Shown here: positions 18,062-26,374 of the stretch, piece by piece
How the letters are laid out: every line of letters starts with the position of its first letter
Numbering within the stretch: the stretch's first letter is position 1
Source: Asinibacterium sp. OR53
GTDB taxonomy: Bacteria; Bacteroidota; Bacteroidia; Chitinophagales; Chitinophagaceae
Reading direction: 5' to 3'
Length of the DNA stretch: 64,000 nucleotides
Assembly (NCBI RefSeq): GCF_000515315.1
Contig: NZ_KI911562.1
Span: forward strand, 2,130,501 to 2,194,500
The notes under the pieces: model-generated
Seen by the model: the letters and a program-made list of their open reading frames with translations, nothing else
What the model was told of the DNA's origin: nothing
The model's database searches: none
Translations under genes and position numbers: made by a program

Positions 18062-18496
18062 TTATTTTAAAATTTCGGCCTTAATCATAATAGCAGAACT
18101 TTCAAATTCTAAACTCAAAAGTTTCAGAGGAATTTTATCCGGACAATACTTAGTTGTTTCAATTAAGTAAATAACTCTAAGGTTGGTAAGCGGCTTCAGC
18201 CATATCAAATATTCCCGAAGATGCTCAGCAATTTGCTTAACTGTTGTATTGGGCTTCTCTTTTATTACCAGTATTAATACACCATTCTTTTCATTGGTTA
18301 AATACTTTGATGCTTTCAGCATTGCACCTAAATATCCTTTTCGGCTAGTGCCTGTATCACATTCCATAATGATGTACTCATTCCTCTTTTGCAGAACAGT
18401 GTCGGGCTTATATCCTTTAGTGAGCTGCCCACCTGAATTGAGAATTGCATAACCTTCGGCACTGTGCGAAAGATTCTTAAATAATTTGTCTTTCAT
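18062..18496 (-). CDS. uncharacterised protein, possible PD-(D/E)xK-like fold
   Basis: 144 residues, no signal or membrane segment. The segment YKPDTVLQKRNEYIIMECDTGTSRKGYLGAM has a PD followed 13 residues later by E-C-D and then Lys53, reminiscent of the PD-(D/E)xK nuclease core but with Asp where the catalytic Lys is usually found. Strands then alternate with helices (GVLILVIKE, LRVIYLIET). It is encoded 52 bases downstream of the DUF262 restriction-like gene on the same strand and may be its partner. Family unproven; it could also be a structural PD-(D/E)xK relative without activity. Confidence 0.5.
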   Translation of the reverse strand: MKDKLFKNLSHSAEGYAILNSGGQLTKGYKPDTVLQKRNEYIIMECDTGTSRKGYLGAMLKASKYLTNEKNGVLILVIKEKPNTTVKQIAEHLREYLIWLKPLTNLRVIYLIETTKYCPDKIPLKLLSLEFESSAIMIKAEILK

Positions 18497-18548
18497 TGCA
18501 TCGCTATAAAAAGTAAATTTTATGCATTTTAAAAGTCAATTCTAAAAG

Positions 18549-20246
18549 CTATTTCAAGTGTGTCAAAATGGAATTCAAAATCAGGTTTGCTCTTGCCTCA
18601 GCAAAGTCTTCAAATTTATCTTCCGTCCATAGCGTTTCATCAGCAGGAATTAAATGCCGTTTTACAAAGGCAGCTTTATCATTTACATGATTATTAATCC
18701 AATCCCCGAACGGACTTGCATTTTTTAATCCCCGGTTAGTGCTGAAATCTATCAGTTGAAAGTTTTTGATGCTGTTGATTTTTGATGATTCAACTTTTAA
18801 TGACTCTAATATTGATTTAGGCATGATGTGGTCAATATCATTTATCCTGATAGTCTGTCCCCTGTCGTACATAAGATAATAAACAAATGAATTTTCTAAT
18901 TCATCGAGATTATATATAGTATATGTTCTCGTAAATGTTATTGGGTGGTCAGTATAAACCTGAAACAATTCATCGGTGGGAAAATCTTTGTTTTTATAGT
19001 GCTGCATCTTATCCAATAGTTTACGGATGCCAGTTTTGTAGGGTATCCAGCCTGCACCTTTACTTTTGAAAACTCCGTTTATAAGTGAATGATAAATCCA
19101 CCTTTCCATTTTGGGATGCTCCGTGTTTTTAGCATCAAAATTTGCAAAGAATTTTTCCAATTCCACAACGCTTATCGGCTTATGAAAAAGATGATAGGCG
19201 ATAAAAAACAACGGAATAAAGGAACGGTTACCATCTTTATAGTAATAATATAATTTTGAATTAATGAGAAAATCTTTAAGACATTTCAGAGTTACTTTAA
19301 TCCTTTCTCTGTTTTTTATAGCGAATTGTGCATCGGCTGCTTCAATCGCAGCCATCTCCTTTTTGTGATTGTCCTGCAACAGAAATATTAACTTGATAAG
19401 GTTGTCCTGTGTTAATCCTATTTCTTCATAGCTCTTTAATGTTTCTTCCAAAAAGCCTTCCATTTCCCATTCAAAACCTTTGAGCACAGATGCTACCAAA
19501 TCAAAAGAAGAAAGCTTGGTGCCACCATCATTTAATCTTCTGAAAAGTTCCACTATTCTTTGCTTATTGGTTATTTCATCAAATGATTTATTTACCGATA
19601 CTTTTGAAATGCCAAGACAATCTGCTGTTAATGTATTCTTGTAAAAAGCCTTTATATTTTTTTCAGCATGTCTTATCTGAATGGTATCCTGAATATTTAG
19701 TGCCTTAATTATTTCCTCGGCCACCTGGTCTTCATCGTTGGTATCTTTTAGTCTTTTAAGTAATGAACTGGCGAGATACCAGTTGTGTTCAGGTATTGTT
19801 CTATCCTCATTTCCCTTTGATTGCCTGGGCAGTTTACTCTCTTCTTTCTCAAACTTAAATTCAAATTCCGTATTATAATCGCTGTACAAATCAAAGTACA
19901 AAACCTTACCATTGAAACTTCCTTTCAATCCGATATAGAAAGATTGCAATCGCTGCTGCCCATCAATAACGAAATGCTGTAATTGAGTTAGAGAATCCAC
20001 TTGCCTTGAATTAATAATGCCACCATCTTTTGTAAAAGAACGGTAATTAAACAACGGCTTGCTTCCTTTTTCTTCCTCAATTACCATTATACCCCCAAAG
20101 GAATCTCCTTTCAAGAGTGTATCAAACAGTAATTCCATTTTTTCCTCATCCCAAACCAGTCGCCTTTGAATTACGGGGAGAACAAATTTATCTTCTTCGA
20201 TTTCATTTATTACGTCCGATATTTTATAAGATTTCCATATAGCCAT
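18549..20246 (-). CDS. DUF262/DUF1524 protein, GmrSD-like type IV restriction enzyme
   Basis: 565 residues. The N-terminal domain is DUF262 (GmrS/ParB-like NTPase) with the conserved IQRRLVWDEEKMELLFDTLL and the motif IDGQQRL at residues 94-100. The C-terminal part contains the DUF1524 His-Me/HNH-type nuclease segment, DIDHIMPKSIL with Asp472-His473, followed by Asn-rich positions (NFQLIDFSTNRGLKN). This one-chain layout matches GmrSD-like enzymes that cut modified phage DNA using NTP. It stands alone apart from the small gene downstream and adds to the defence content of the island. Modification specificity cannot be read from sequence. Confidence 0.85.
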   Translation of the reverse strand: MAIWKSYKISDVINEIEEDKFVLPVIQRRLVWDEEKMELLFDTLLKGDSFGGIMVIEEEKGSKPLFNYRSFTKDGGIINSRQVDSLTQLQHFVIDGQQRLQSFYIGLKGSFNGKVLYFDLYSDYNTEFEFKFEKEESKLPRQSKGNEDRTIPEHNWYLASSLLKRLKDTNDEDQVAEEIIKALNIQDTIQIRHAEKNIKAFYKNTLTADCLGISKVSVNKSFDEITNKQRIVELFRRLNDGGTKLSSFDLVASVLKGFEWEMEGFLEETLKSYEEIGLTQDNLIKLIFLLQDNHKKEMAAIEAADAQFAIKNRERIKVTLKCLKDFLINSKLYYYYKDGNRSFIPLFFIAYHLFHKPISVVELEKFFANFDAKNTEHPKMERWIYHSLINGVFKSKGAGWIPYKTGIRKLLDKMQHYKNKDFPTDELFQVYTDHPITFTRTYTIYNLDELENSFVYYLMYDRGQTIRINDIDHIMPKSILESLKVESSKINSIKNFQLIDFSTNRGLKNASPFGDWINNHVNDKAAFVKRHLIPADETLWTEDKFEDFAEARANLILNSILTHLK

Positions 20247-20299
20247 AAACAGTTAGTTAGTGAACTGCTAATTTAGACTGATTTTCTTAATTATCGGGG

Positions 20300-20451
20300 A
20301 GACCCGGCACAGTCCTTCTGCCTTTCCAACAATTATCCTTTAATATAACAGATGGCAGAACCACTGTGCCGGACAATAAAATCTGGAATTGAGTTTGGCT
20401 ATCGGCAGATTTACATTACCTGTCCTGCCAAACACAATTCCAGACAATCAA
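20300..20451 (+). repeat. double-hairpin element, copy 1
   Basis: Two hairpins in series between conserved ends AGACCCGG and AGACAATCAA. Hairpin 1 pairs CCGGCACAGT (20304-20313) with ACTGTGCCGG (20363-20372), then TTCTGCC with GGCAGAA across a CC/CC internal loop. Hairpin 2 pairs TCTGGAATTG (20382-20391) with CAATTCCAGA (20435-20444), an A-A mismatch, then GTTTGGC with GCCAAAC. A second copy with compensatory changes lies at 21080-21210 in the same orientation. Element type unknown; it could be a structured RNA or a mobile palindromic element. Confidence 0.75.
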
Positions 20452-20490
20452 GGATGCAATGTAAATTTGTGTTCTAAATTTGAATGCTAT

Positions 20491-20997
20491 ATGTTGATTT
20501 TTGCTTACGGCTCTAATATGAATCTGAACAGACTTTCACAAAGAGTTCCTTCAGCAAAGAAGGTTTCCAACGCATTTCTTCCGGGATATAAATTAGTGTG
20601 CAATAAGGTTAGTAAAAAAGACGGGTCTGCGAAAGCGAATATTATTAAGACTGATAATCTTGCCGATTTGGTTTGGGGAGTGTTGTTTACCATTGATAGT
20701 AATGAAAAATCGCAGCTTGATAAAGCAGAAGGTTTAGGTATGGGTTATCATGAGGACAATTTGACTTTTTTTTATGACGCCGGCAATGCTTACACTGCCC
20801 AGGTTTATATTGCCGATAGTAAATCCATAGATAACACTTTGCTTCCCTATGACTGGTATAAAGAGTTTATAGTAACCGGTGCCATCCAGAATAAATTACC
20901 TGAAGGATATATTTCACAGCTACAAGCTATTGCCTGCATTTGTGACCCTGATGAAGAAAGAAGAACGAAAAACTATTGTATTATTTCAGGTAAGTAA
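20491..20997 (+). CDS. gamma-glutamylcyclotransferase-like protein
   Basis: About 168 residues starting at MLIFAYGSNMNLNRL, the typical first strand and YGSNM glycine loop of the GGCT/AIG2 fold. A Glu in LDKAEGLGMGYHED matches the catalytic acid position, and DWYKEFIVTGA follows. Members cleave gamma-glutamyl amino acids or glutathione-related amides to 5-oxoproline; the substrate here is unknown. An upstream in-frame extension runs into a hairpin element and is not coding. A -7-like TAAATTTG lies at 20475-20482. The gene is bracketed by two double-hairpin repeats. Confidence 0.82.
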   Translation: MLIFAYGSNMNLNRLSQRVPSAKKVSNAFLPGYKLVCNKVSKKDGSAKANIIKTDNLADLVWGVLFTIDSNEKSQLDKAEGLGMGYHEDNLTFFYDAGNAYTAQVYIADSKSIDNTLLPYDWYKEFIVTGAIQNKLPEGYISQLQAIACICDPDEERRTKNYCIISGK

Positions 20998-21079
20998 TAT
21001 TTTTTGTTTACCAGCTTATAATTCTTTGTTCATCTTCTGTTGCGACGCTCCGTTCATCGTTCTGTTCTTCTATCAGCAA

Positions 21080-21210
21080 AGACCCGGTGCAGTACACCCG
21101 TCTTATTTCTTTTCCGCCTCCGGCAAATAAGCCGTGAGAACTGCACCGGATAAAAATATTGGGAATTGAGATTGCTTCATTCTTCAGCAAACACAATTCC
21201 AGACACTCAA
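21080..21210 (+). repeat. double-hairpin element, copy 2
   Basis: Same layout as the copy at 20300. AGACCCGG end; hairpin 1 CCGGTGCAGT (21084-21093) with ACTGCACCGG (21140-21149), inner stem CTTATTT with AAATAAG; hairpin 2 GGAATTG (21162-21168) with CAATTCC (21194-21200) and the same A-A mismatch; end AGACACTCAA. Two stem-1 base pairs differ from copy 1 on both strands, so pairing is preserved. Confidence 0.75.
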
Positions 21211-21538
21211 ATCACATAGCCTTTTCAACTTTCATTTCTTTTCCCTTCTCTCAAAGACACAACAAACAGTTATAACCTGTTTTGTAAGAAAATGGGCAAA
21301 AGCGAAAGCGAAGCTATGCGGCTACGACAATGACTTATCAAAGTGCAAAAAGACTACGGCATAAACAAGAATATACCACACTACTTAAGATTTTATTTAT
21401 TCCGTTTCCTTTTTGCTTCCATGCAGCCGCCTTATTATAATGCTTTCTTTTTTTCCATTTTTTCTTTTACAAAACATTTTTTTTCATCAGCAGAACACAA
21501 TTAAACAATCATTTTTTAAACATTTAAAATTTCATGTT
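21211..21538. other. non-coding leader upstream of ssb
   Basis: About 330 bases without a convincing gene. It is AT-rich and ends in a long T/A-rich leader (TTTATTCCGTTTCC from 21395, then runs of T) that partly resembles the leader upstream of radC near 26291. Probably the plasmid-type promoter and 5' UTR of ssb. Confidence 0.45.
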
Positions 21539-21940
21539 ATGGAAATCATCGGCAGAATTACCGCAGATGCGACAGTGAACGAAACAAAAGCAGGGAAAAA
21601 GGTGGTGAACTTTTCTATTGCTATTAATGACACTTACAAAACAAAAGACAGCAGCGAAGTACAGAAGATTGTAACCTATGTAAACTGTGCTTACTGGATT
21701 AACCCCGGTATTGCAAAGTATTTAATTAAGGGTGGTTTGGTTGAATGTGCAGGCAGGATTGGTGTAAATGCTTACACCAGCAAAGACGGCGAAGTAAAAG
21801 CCAGCCTTACATTTCATGTAAACAGTATTAAGCTGCATGGAAAGCCAAATGGCGGCAGCAGTACACCTGCGCCGGTTGTGCCAATGAACACAGCACCAGC
21901 CGCAGCACTTTCACAAGTTGCAGACGATTTACCATTTTAA
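21539..21940 (+). CDS. ssb: single-stranded DNA-binding protein, plasmid type
   Basis: 133 residues starting at MEIIGRITADATVNETKAGKKV. The OB fold is clear: VVNFSIAINDTYKTKD, VTYVNCAYW, LVEC-AGRIGVNAYTSKDGE. The C-terminal tail ends DDLPF, the acidic DDxPF tip that recruits SSB partner proteins. The short length and location beside DUF932, radC and mobilisation genes suggest an element-borne SSB that protects transferred single strands. A terminator follows directly. Confidence 0.93.
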   Translation: MEIIGRITADATVNETKAGKKVVNFSIAINDTYKTKDSSEVQKIVTYVNCAYWINPGIAKYLIKGGLVECAGRIGVNAYTSKDGEVKASLTFHVNSIKLHGKPNGGSSTPAPVVPMNTAPAAALSQVADDLPF

Positions 21941-21948
21941 TCAATCAG

Positions 21949-21984
21949 GCATCCTGTCAAATGGCAGGATGCTTTTCATTTTTT
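21949..21984 (+). terminator. intrinsic terminator after ssb
   Basis: Stem GCATCCTG (21949-21956) with CAGGATGC (21965-21972), followed by TTTTCATTTTTT. It lies 9 bases after the ssb stop. Confidence 0.85.
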
Positions 21985-22006
21985 AATCAAACAAAAATTT
22001 ACAACT

Positions 22007-23041
22007 ATGGCACACAATATTAATTTTAATGAGCAGACAGGTAAACACAGTTTCTTTTCAGTAAAAGAAAAAGCATGGCACGGTTTGGGGCAGATTGTAC
22101 AGGACTATCCCAACAGCAAAGAAGCATTGCAATTTGCAGGACTTGATTTTGAAGTGGTGAAAAGACCTAATACACATAAATTGGATGATGGCACAGAAAT
22201 CATTTCTACAAGTTCATTCTATACTTACCGTCCTGATGCAGGTGCAATTTTAGGCGACCGCTTAGGCAAGGATTATGAAGTGGTACAGAATGCAGATGCG
22301 TTCAGTTTTTTTGACGCCATTGTTGAAGGTGATGGCATACAATACGAAACTGCAGGTGCATTGGGCAAGGGTGAAAAGATATTTATTACTGCAAAACTTC
22401 CAGGCTACATTAAAGTAGGTAACGACGATATGATTGAAAAGTATTTATTCCTTACTACTTCACATGATGGATTTGGCAGCATCATGGCAGCGTTTACACC
22501 TGTAAGGATAGTTTGTAACAATACTCTTAATGCCGCTTTGAGAAACTGTACAAACGCCATTAAAATCCGTCACACTGCCAATGTAAAAGAAAGGCTGGAG
22601 CAGGCACACAAAGTAATGGGAATATCAAACCAGCTTTCAATACAATTAGAAGGAATTTTTAATCAGTGGGCAAAGGTTCGTATCACCGATAAAGAAGTAC
22701 AGAAACTGATCCAACTTGCAATGGTTCCCAACAAAGAAGTATTGCAAAACATTGAAAAAGGTGAACTGGATGAGCTAAGCACCTGCTTTAAAAATATGTG
22801 TGATGATGTATATGAATATCAAATGAGCAGCCCTTCACAATTTTTGGAAACAACAAAGGGAACCGTGTTTGGTGCATACAATGCCATTACTGGTTATTTT
22901 CAGAATGTAAGGAATTACAAAGATGATGAAGCAAAAATGAAATCGTTATTGTATGGCGGTACGGCACAATTAAGAACGCAAAAGGCTTTTCAGCTTTGTG
23001 AGAGTTTTGTAAGAGCAGAGTTTGCAGGTAACTGGAGTTAA
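22007..23041 (+). CDS. DUF932 phage/plasmid-like protein
   Basis: 344 residues matching the TIGR03299/DUF932 family: MAHNINFNEQTGKHSFFSVKEKAWHGLGQIV near the start, YEVVQNADAFSFFDAIV, and FTPVRIVCNNTLNAAL in the middle. Such proteins are common on plasmids, conjugative elements and phages; their biochemical role is not established. It has its own ssb-terminated upstream boundary and a strong terminator downstream. The only GATC in the first 45 kb (22708) lies in this gene. Confidence 0.9.
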   Translation: MAHNINFNEQTGKHSFFSVKEKAWHGLGQIVQDYPNSKEALQFAGLDFEVVKRPNTHKLDDGTEIISTSSFYTYRPDAGAILGDRLGKDYEVVQNADAFSFFDAIVEGDGIQYETAGALGKGEKIFITAKLPGYIKVGNDDMIEKYLFLTTSHDGFGSIMAAFTPVRIVCNNTLNAALRNCTNAIKIRHTANVKERLEQAHKVMGISNQLSIQLEGIFNQWAKVRITDKEVQKLIQLAMVPNKEVLQNIEKGELDELSTCFKNMCDDVYEYQMSSPSQFLETTKGTVFGAYNAITGYFQNVRNYKDDEAKMKSLLYGGTAQLRTQKAFQLCESFVRAEFAGNWS

Positions 23042-23050
23042 TTATTAGAC

Positions 23051-23144
23051 AAGGGGCATTGCAAAATGCCCCTTAAACTTCTAAAAAAGCTGCCCCGCAA
23101 CATTGAAGCAGAGCTTATAAAATGGCGGGGCAGCTTGTTTTTTT
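23051..23144 (+). terminator. two hairpins in series, second a strong terminator
   Basis: Hairpin 1 is AAGGGGCATT / AATGCCCCTT with a GCAA tetraloop (23051-23074). Hairpin 2 pairs AAGCTGCCCCGC (23087-23098) with GCGGGGCAGCTT (23125-23136), followed by GTTTTTTTT. The second is a textbook intrinsic terminator for the DUF932 transcript. Confidence 0.88.
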
Positions 23145-23186
23145 TGTTGGATTATACTAAAGTATATTTACAGGGCTTAATAGTGT

Positions 23187-23750
23187 ATGCAAAAACTCTT
23201 TCAATATTTTAGAAAATTCAACCCCCTTTCAAAAGAAGCGGAGAATGCAATTGCTGAAATATGCAGTATTGTAACTATCAAAAGAAATAAAGACCTGCAA
23301 CCAATAGGCCACACATGTAAAACAATTTATTTCATAAATAAGGGAGTGGCAAGAATTTATTATTTCAAAGACGGTATAGATATAACAGAGAGTTTTTCTT
23401 TTGAAAATAGTATCATTGCAAGGGTGGAAAGTCTATTTACCGGCAAGCCAAGCCGCAAAGCAATACAAATACTGGAAGACGCTGAAGTGGTTGCCATCAA
23501 TGCCAATCAACTATTTAAACTTTACGATACTTTTCCGGAGATTGAAAGATTGTTTCGAAAAATATTTGAAGTTGCTTATGTAGAAACGGTGAACCGTATT
23601 GAAGGTATGCAATTTCACTCCGCAGAAGAAAGATACAATGCCCTGTTGAACGAAGCCCCTAACGTATTAATGAGAGTTCCGCTAAAGTACGTCGCCTCTT
23701 ATCTCGGAATCACACAGGTAAGCCTTAGCCGCATAAGGGCACAGCACTGA
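23187..23750 (+). CDS. Crp/Fnr-family transcriptional regulator
   Basis: 187 residues. Residues about 20-115 form the cyclic-nucleotide-binding-like beta barrel (ICKTIYFINKGVARIYYFKDG, ITESFSFENS), and the C-terminal VPLKYVASYLGITQVSLSRIRAQ is the recognition helix-turn-helix. It has no Fnr-type iron-sulfur cysteines. It precedes the rhodanese/metallo-beta-lactamase and MFS genes on the same strand and may regulate them. Ligand unknown. Confidence 0.9.
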   Translation: MQKLFQYFRKFNPLSKEAENAIAEICSIVTIKRNKDLQPIGHTCKTIYFINKGVARIYYFKDGIDITESFSFENSIIARVESLFTGKPSRKAIQILEDAEVVAINANQLFKLYDTFPEIERLFRKIFEVAYVETVNRIEGMQFHSAEERYNALLNEAPNVLMRVPLKYVASYLGITQVSLSRIRAQH

Positions 23751-23816
23751 TTTTTTATCTTATGTTAAAAGAATAGCCATTTGCAGCTCTCACCTTTGTG
23801 ATACCAAACATCACAA

Positions 23817-24923
23817 ATGGCAGAAGCGAAAAAAATTGCTACCAATACACTTTGCAGTTGGCTGGAAACAGGCCAGCCCGTTTCCATTCTTGATATACGA
23901 CCATTAGCAGAACGGATGGAATGGTATATACCCGGCAGCATACATTTTGATGCTTACGATAAACTGAAGAAAAACGATACAGATGCATTGAATGGCCTGC
24001 ATCTTGACAAAGCTATTCCGGTTGTTACTTTTTGTGCAGGCGGCAGAATGAGTTTGGTTGCTTCTAAAATACTGCAAGCACAGGGCTACAATGTTTTTTC
24101 ATTAGATGCTGGGATGAAAGGATGGAGCCTTGCATGGAATACTGCTGAACTTGCTTTTGATAGCTTTACAATAATACAATTCAGAAGAACAGGTAAAGGC
24201 TGTTTATCTTACCTTATAATTTCACAAAATGAAGCAATGATAATAGATGCTTCATTAGATACAGAAGCCTATGAAAAATATTTGTTGTCTGAAAAAACAG
24301 TTTTAAAATATGTGGCAGAAACCCACATTCATGCCGACCATCTTTCAAGGTCAAAACAATTAGCAGATAAAAACAAGGTTTCGCTTTTCCTTCCAATGCC
24401 CAACAAGGTGAGTTTTACTTTTGAACCAGTAACTGAGGCTGTTGCTTTTCAACTTGGGAATATCTCCATCAAAACAATACAAACTCCCGGCCATACCATA
24501 GAAAGCACCAGCTACCTGGTTGATGATAGAGTATTGCTTACAGGGGATACACTATTTATTAACGGAGTTGGCAGGCCAGACCTGAAAGCAAATAATGAAG
24601 AAGCAATCCAGAAATCAAAGTTGCTTTATAACTCTTTGCAGAAGTTGTTAACGATGGATGAAAATATAATTGTGCTACCAGCACACACAAACCAACCAGT
24701 AGATTTTAATAACAAACCCATTCAAACAACAATTGGCAGCATCAAACAAAATGTTACCATACTGCAACTAAACGAGGAGGAATTTATCAGAACAATTCAA
24801 CAGCGTATTCCACCAACACCAGCCAACTACTTAGCGATAATAGAAAAAAATATCAGCGGTGATTTCAGTGATATAAATCCGGTTGATTTAGAAGCCGGAG
24901 CAAATCGTTGTGCTATTTCATAA
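23817..24923 (+). CDS. rhodanese-metallo-beta-lactamase fusion, persulfide-dioxygenase-like
   Basis: 368 residues. Residues 1-105 form a rhodanese domain with the persulfide Cys in VVTFCAGGRMS. Residues about 120-345 form a metallo-beta-lactamase domain with the metal motif THIHADHLS, a second His in TPGHTIESTSYLV, Asp in LLTGDTLFINGVGRPDL and the late His in LPAHT. The combination matches blh/ETHE1-type enzymes that oxidise glutathione or protein persulfides, though here the rhodanese precedes the hydrolase domain. It is cytoplasmic. It overlaps the MFS gene by TAATG, so uptake or efflux and sulfur chemistry are probably coupled. Confidence 0.88.
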   Translation: MAEAKKIATNTLCSWLETGQPVSILDIRPLAERMEWYIPGSIHFDAYDKLKKNDTDALNGLHLDKAIPVVTFCAGGRMSLVASKILQAQGYNVFSLDAGMKGWSLAWNTAELAFDSFTIIQFRRTGKGCLSYLIISQNEAMIIDASLDTEAYEKYLLSEKTVLKYVAETHIHADHLSRSKQLADKNKVSLFLPMPNKVSFTFEPVTEAVAFQLGNISIKTIQTPGHTIESTSYLVDDRVLLTGDTLFINGVGRPDLKANNEEAIQKSKLLYNSLQKLLTMDENIIVLPAHTNQPVDFNNKPIQTTIGSIKQNVTILQLNEEEFIRTIQQRIPPTPANYLAIIEKNISGDFSDINPVDLEAGANRCAIS

Positions 24924-26173
24924 TGCAACAGAAAGTAAACATACAATTAGGATTAAAAGCAAACTGGAAACAGTTTTGGCTATTGATATTCATCAATGCA
25001 TTGGTAGGCGGCATGATAGGATTAGAAAGAACATTGTTACCTGAAATAGCAGAAAAGGAGTTTCATCTTACATCTGCCTCAATTATTTTATCCTTCATTA
25101 TTGTATTTGGTTTATTCAAAGCATTCACCAATTACTTCACCGGAGCTTTAGCAAACCGATTTGGCAGAAAGAAGTTATTGTTAGCTGGTTGGCTAATCGG
25201 TATTCCTGTTCCCATTATTTTAATGCTTGCTGATAATTGGAATTGGATAATAGTTGCCAATATTCTTTTAGGCATCAATCAGGGTTTAACATGGAGCAGT
25301 ACGGTAGTAATGAAAATTGATTTGGTAGGTGAAAAAGAAAGAGGCTTTGCAATGGGTTTAAATGAATTTGCAGGATATGGAATGTTAGGTATTGTGGCAT
25401 TTGTTACCAGTAATATTGCAGCCAGTTATGGGTTAAGGCCCTATCCGTTTATCATCGGAATTGTATTTGTTATTGCAGGCACACTGTTATCCTGGCTTTT
25501 TATAAAAGATACAAGCGGCCATGTAAAAGAGGAAGCAGAACAAAACGGAAGTATTCCACCATTAAAAAATGTATTTGCAGAAACATCATGGCGTAATAAA
25601 AATTTAGGCTCTGTAACACAGGCAGGCTTAGTTAACAACCTGAACGATGCAATGATTTGGGGAATAATGCCGGTGCTGCTGGCACAAAGAGGATTCAGCA
25701 TTGAGCAAATAGGAATAATAACAGCGGTTTACCCGGCAGTGTGGGGATTAGGTCAGTTAGTAACAGGAAAATTAGCAGACATTTATTGCAAAAGAGATTT
25801 ATTGTTTTGGGGAATGTTATTGCAGGGCATTGCCATCATACTAATTATATTTTCAAGCAGCAGTATTCATTACATTACTATCGCAGTTATTTTGGGAATT
25901 GGAACAGCCATTGTTTATCCAACTTTTCTTTCTGCTATTGCGGAAGATACCAACCCACAACAAAGAGCAAAGAGTTTAGGCGTATTCAGATTTTGGAGAG
26001 ACTTAGGATATGTGGTTGGTGCATTGCTGACTGGAGTATTCACTGACCTTTTTAGTATAAACTTTTCAATAGCAGTTATTGGTATTTTAACGGTTATTTC
26101 ATCGGTTATTATTATTTACCGGATGCACTGCAAAAAAGCAGGGAAGAGTTTCCTTAAAAGTTTTCAGAATTGA
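24923..26173 (+). CDS. MFS transporter
   Basis: 416 residues with twelve predicted helices. The TM2-TM3 loop signature is present (NRFGRKKLLLAGW), with a repeat-like LADIYCKRDLLFWG in the second half. N-terminal GGMIGLERTLLPEIAEKEF is reminiscent of MFS groups associated with sulfur or anion handling. Translationally coupled to the rhodanese/metallo-beta-lactamase gene by an overlapping TAATG. The substrate cannot be read from sequence. Confidence 0.88.
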   Translation: MQQKVNIQLGLKANWKQFWLLIFINALVGGMIGLERTLLPEIAEKEFHLTSASIILSFIIVFGLFKAFTNYFTGALANRFGRKKLLLAGWLIGIPVPIILMLADNWNWIIVANILLGINQGLTWSSTVVMKIDLVGEKERGFAMGLNEFAGYGMLGIVAFVTSNIAASYGLRPYPFIIGIVFVIAGTLLSWLFIKDTSGHVKEEAEQNGSIPPLKNVFAETSWRNKNLGSVTQAGLVNNLNDAMIWGIMPVLLAQRGFSIEQIGIITAVYPAVWGLGQLVTGKLADIYCKRDLLFWGMLLQGIAIILIIFSSSSIHYITIAVILGIGTAIVYPTFLSAIAEDTNPQQRAKSLGVFRFWRDLGYVVGALLTGVFTDLFSINFSIAVIGILTVISSVIIIYRMHCKKAGKSFLKSFQN

Positions 26174-26374
26174 TTTACAACATTGATAGTTTTTCTTAAT
26201 TAATTCCTGCACAAAGTTCTCCTTTTGTCTCCGTGGCGGCAATGAAATTCCGGCATAAAGAAAACTGTTCCTGCATTATTTCAGATACGATTTATTCCGT
26301 TGCTTCATTGCCTTAGTCGCCAAAAGGCGGATATGGTTCCATAATTAATTTTTAAAAAATTAAAATGAAATGTT
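26174..26374. other. leader region upstream of radC
   Basis: About 200 bases, no gene. GGCAATGAA (26238-26246) is complementary to TTCATTGCC (26304-26312), giving a 9-bp stem with a long loop. TTTATTCCGTT at 26291 and the final AAAATGAAATGTTATGG resemble the ssb leader. Confidence 0.45.

Noticed and set aside
18062..18496. Classical PD-(D/E)xK nuclease call
   Set aside because: The position of the catalytic Lys holds Asp (ECD), so only a tentative fold-level suggestion was kept.
20389..20490. N-terminal extension of the cyclotransferase-like gene
   Set aside because: It runs through a hairpin element and lacks homology-like features. The YGSNM start at 20491 fits the family.
20300..21210. 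Integron attC sites flanking the cyclotransferase gene
   Set aside because: No RYYYAAC/GTTRRRY boxes and no integron integrase nearby.
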